A DNA stretch of 64,000 nucleotides from contig NZ_CP089291.1 in assembly GCF_022818495.1 (NCBI RefSeq), positions 3,737,501 to 3,801,500 on the forward strand, read 5' to 3'. Origin of the DNA: Fodinisporobacter ferrooxydans (GTDB lineage Bacteria > Bacillota > Bacilli > Tumebacillales > MYW30-H2). A model generated the notes under the pieces. The model worked only from the letters and a program-made list of their open reading frames with translations. It was not told the DNA's origin and made no database searches. Numbering within the stretch: position 1 is the first letter of the stretch; each line of letters opens with the position of its first letter. Positions 63,802-64,000 of the stretch are shown piece by piece. A program made the position numbers and the translations under genes.

Positions 63802-63832
63802 AGACCAGCCAGTTTGCCTAACTGGTTGGTCT
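63802..63832 (+). terminator. Intrinsic terminator after the miniprotein gene
   Basis: The 13-bp stem AGACCAGCCAGTT/AACTGGTTGGTCT (one G-T wobble) with a 5-base loop is followed by CTTG. It also lies beyond the end of the minus-strand fragment at 63912, so it could act for either. Confidence 0.75.
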
Positions 63833-63911
63833 CTTGTCAAACGCATTCAAATCGGCTTTTTTCCAATACAACCATTCAATGTCAGAAAGCAAATTCATTC
63901 TAAATTCCGCT

Positions 63912-64000
63912 TTATGACTTCATCGTATAAATCAAGTGCGGAGGATTGTCTTTATTCAAGACGACTTCAACCGTTTTATGAGAGGTATCCCCTTTTACCT
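63912..64000 (-). CDS. C-terminal fragment of a gene entering from the right edge
   Basis: The minus strand is open from the window edge to a TAA at 63912, giving VKGDTSHKTVEVVLNKDN, then PPHLIYTMKS (about 29 residues). Too little is visible to name it. Confidence 0.4.
   Translation of the reverse strand, partial: VKGDTSHKTVEVVLNKDNPPHLIYTMKS

Overview
The window comes from an endospore-forming, Gram-positive bacterium of the Bacilli. The evidence is spoIVA, ypeB, a SeaA/YphB-like gene, a YjcZ-like miniprotein, phosphosulfolactate synthase, CcpA, MecA, TRAP (MtrB) and menaquinone-type heptaprenyl diphosphate synthase. Gene order closely follows Bacillus subtilis from ypeB through ypfA, cmk, ypfD, fni, yphA, yphB, der, gpsA, spoIVA, hbs, mtrB, hepS and hepT to ndk. 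Insertions, losses and relatives of lower similarity suggest a lineage outside Bacillus itself, perhaps near Alicyclobacillaceae, Tumebacillus or Effusibacillus. That placement is inference. Most genes lie on the minus strand.

Layout. 1-3.7 kb: glycogen operon glgB-glgC-glgD, with glgD cut by the window edge. 3.8-9.6 kb: ndk, hepT, hepS, a membrane protein, mtrB, an acyl-CoA synthetase and hbs. 9.8-21.8 kb: spoIVA, lipM, gcvH, gpsA, plsY, der, seaA-like, yphA, fni, an S1-domain protein, plsC and cmk, linking spore coat, lipoylation, phospholipid, isoprenoid and ribosome-assembly functions. 22-37 kb: c-di-GMP receptor YpfA, germination protein YpeB, asparaginase, glutamate dehydrogenase, cystathionine synthase/lyase, an M20 hydrolase, PEP carboxylase, phosphosulfolactate synthase, MecA and CcpA. 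37.5-38.2 kb: an operon of seven tRNAs. 38.3-48.1 kb: a UvrD-type helicase with a HARE-HTH partner, a phosphoesterase, folE, a class A PBP, a methyltransferase and an NlpC/P60 hydrolase carrying a hexanucleotide repeat. 48.4-52.9 kb: gltB.

The most striking feature is at 53.4-58.5 kb. A PDZ-less HtrA-like serine protease gene is split by a 4357-bp element bounded by a shared 9-base core (53664-53672 and 58021-58029). The element carries a large serine recombinase, a 39-residue ORF, a stress-protein-like gene, a 193-bp palindrome and the ytqB/ytqA pair (tRNA wobble uridine modification). Computing the excision product on paper rejoins the protease exactly in frame (256 residues) with its His, Asp and Ser reunited. 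The excised circle would have an attP-like site with inverted-repeat arms. This has the architecture of the skin-type intervening elements that are excised from sporulation genes, but with an unusual target and cargo. That it is excised during sporulation is inference.

The last 5.5 kb holds small proteins (two YuzB-like, zinc-ribbon and hypothetical proteins), a DUF2797 protein and PrsW. A short palindromic repeat family (at about 6.4, 21.9, 37.2 and 56.1 kb) is scattered through intergenic regions. No rRNA, CRISPR array or intact insertion-sequence transposase was seen.
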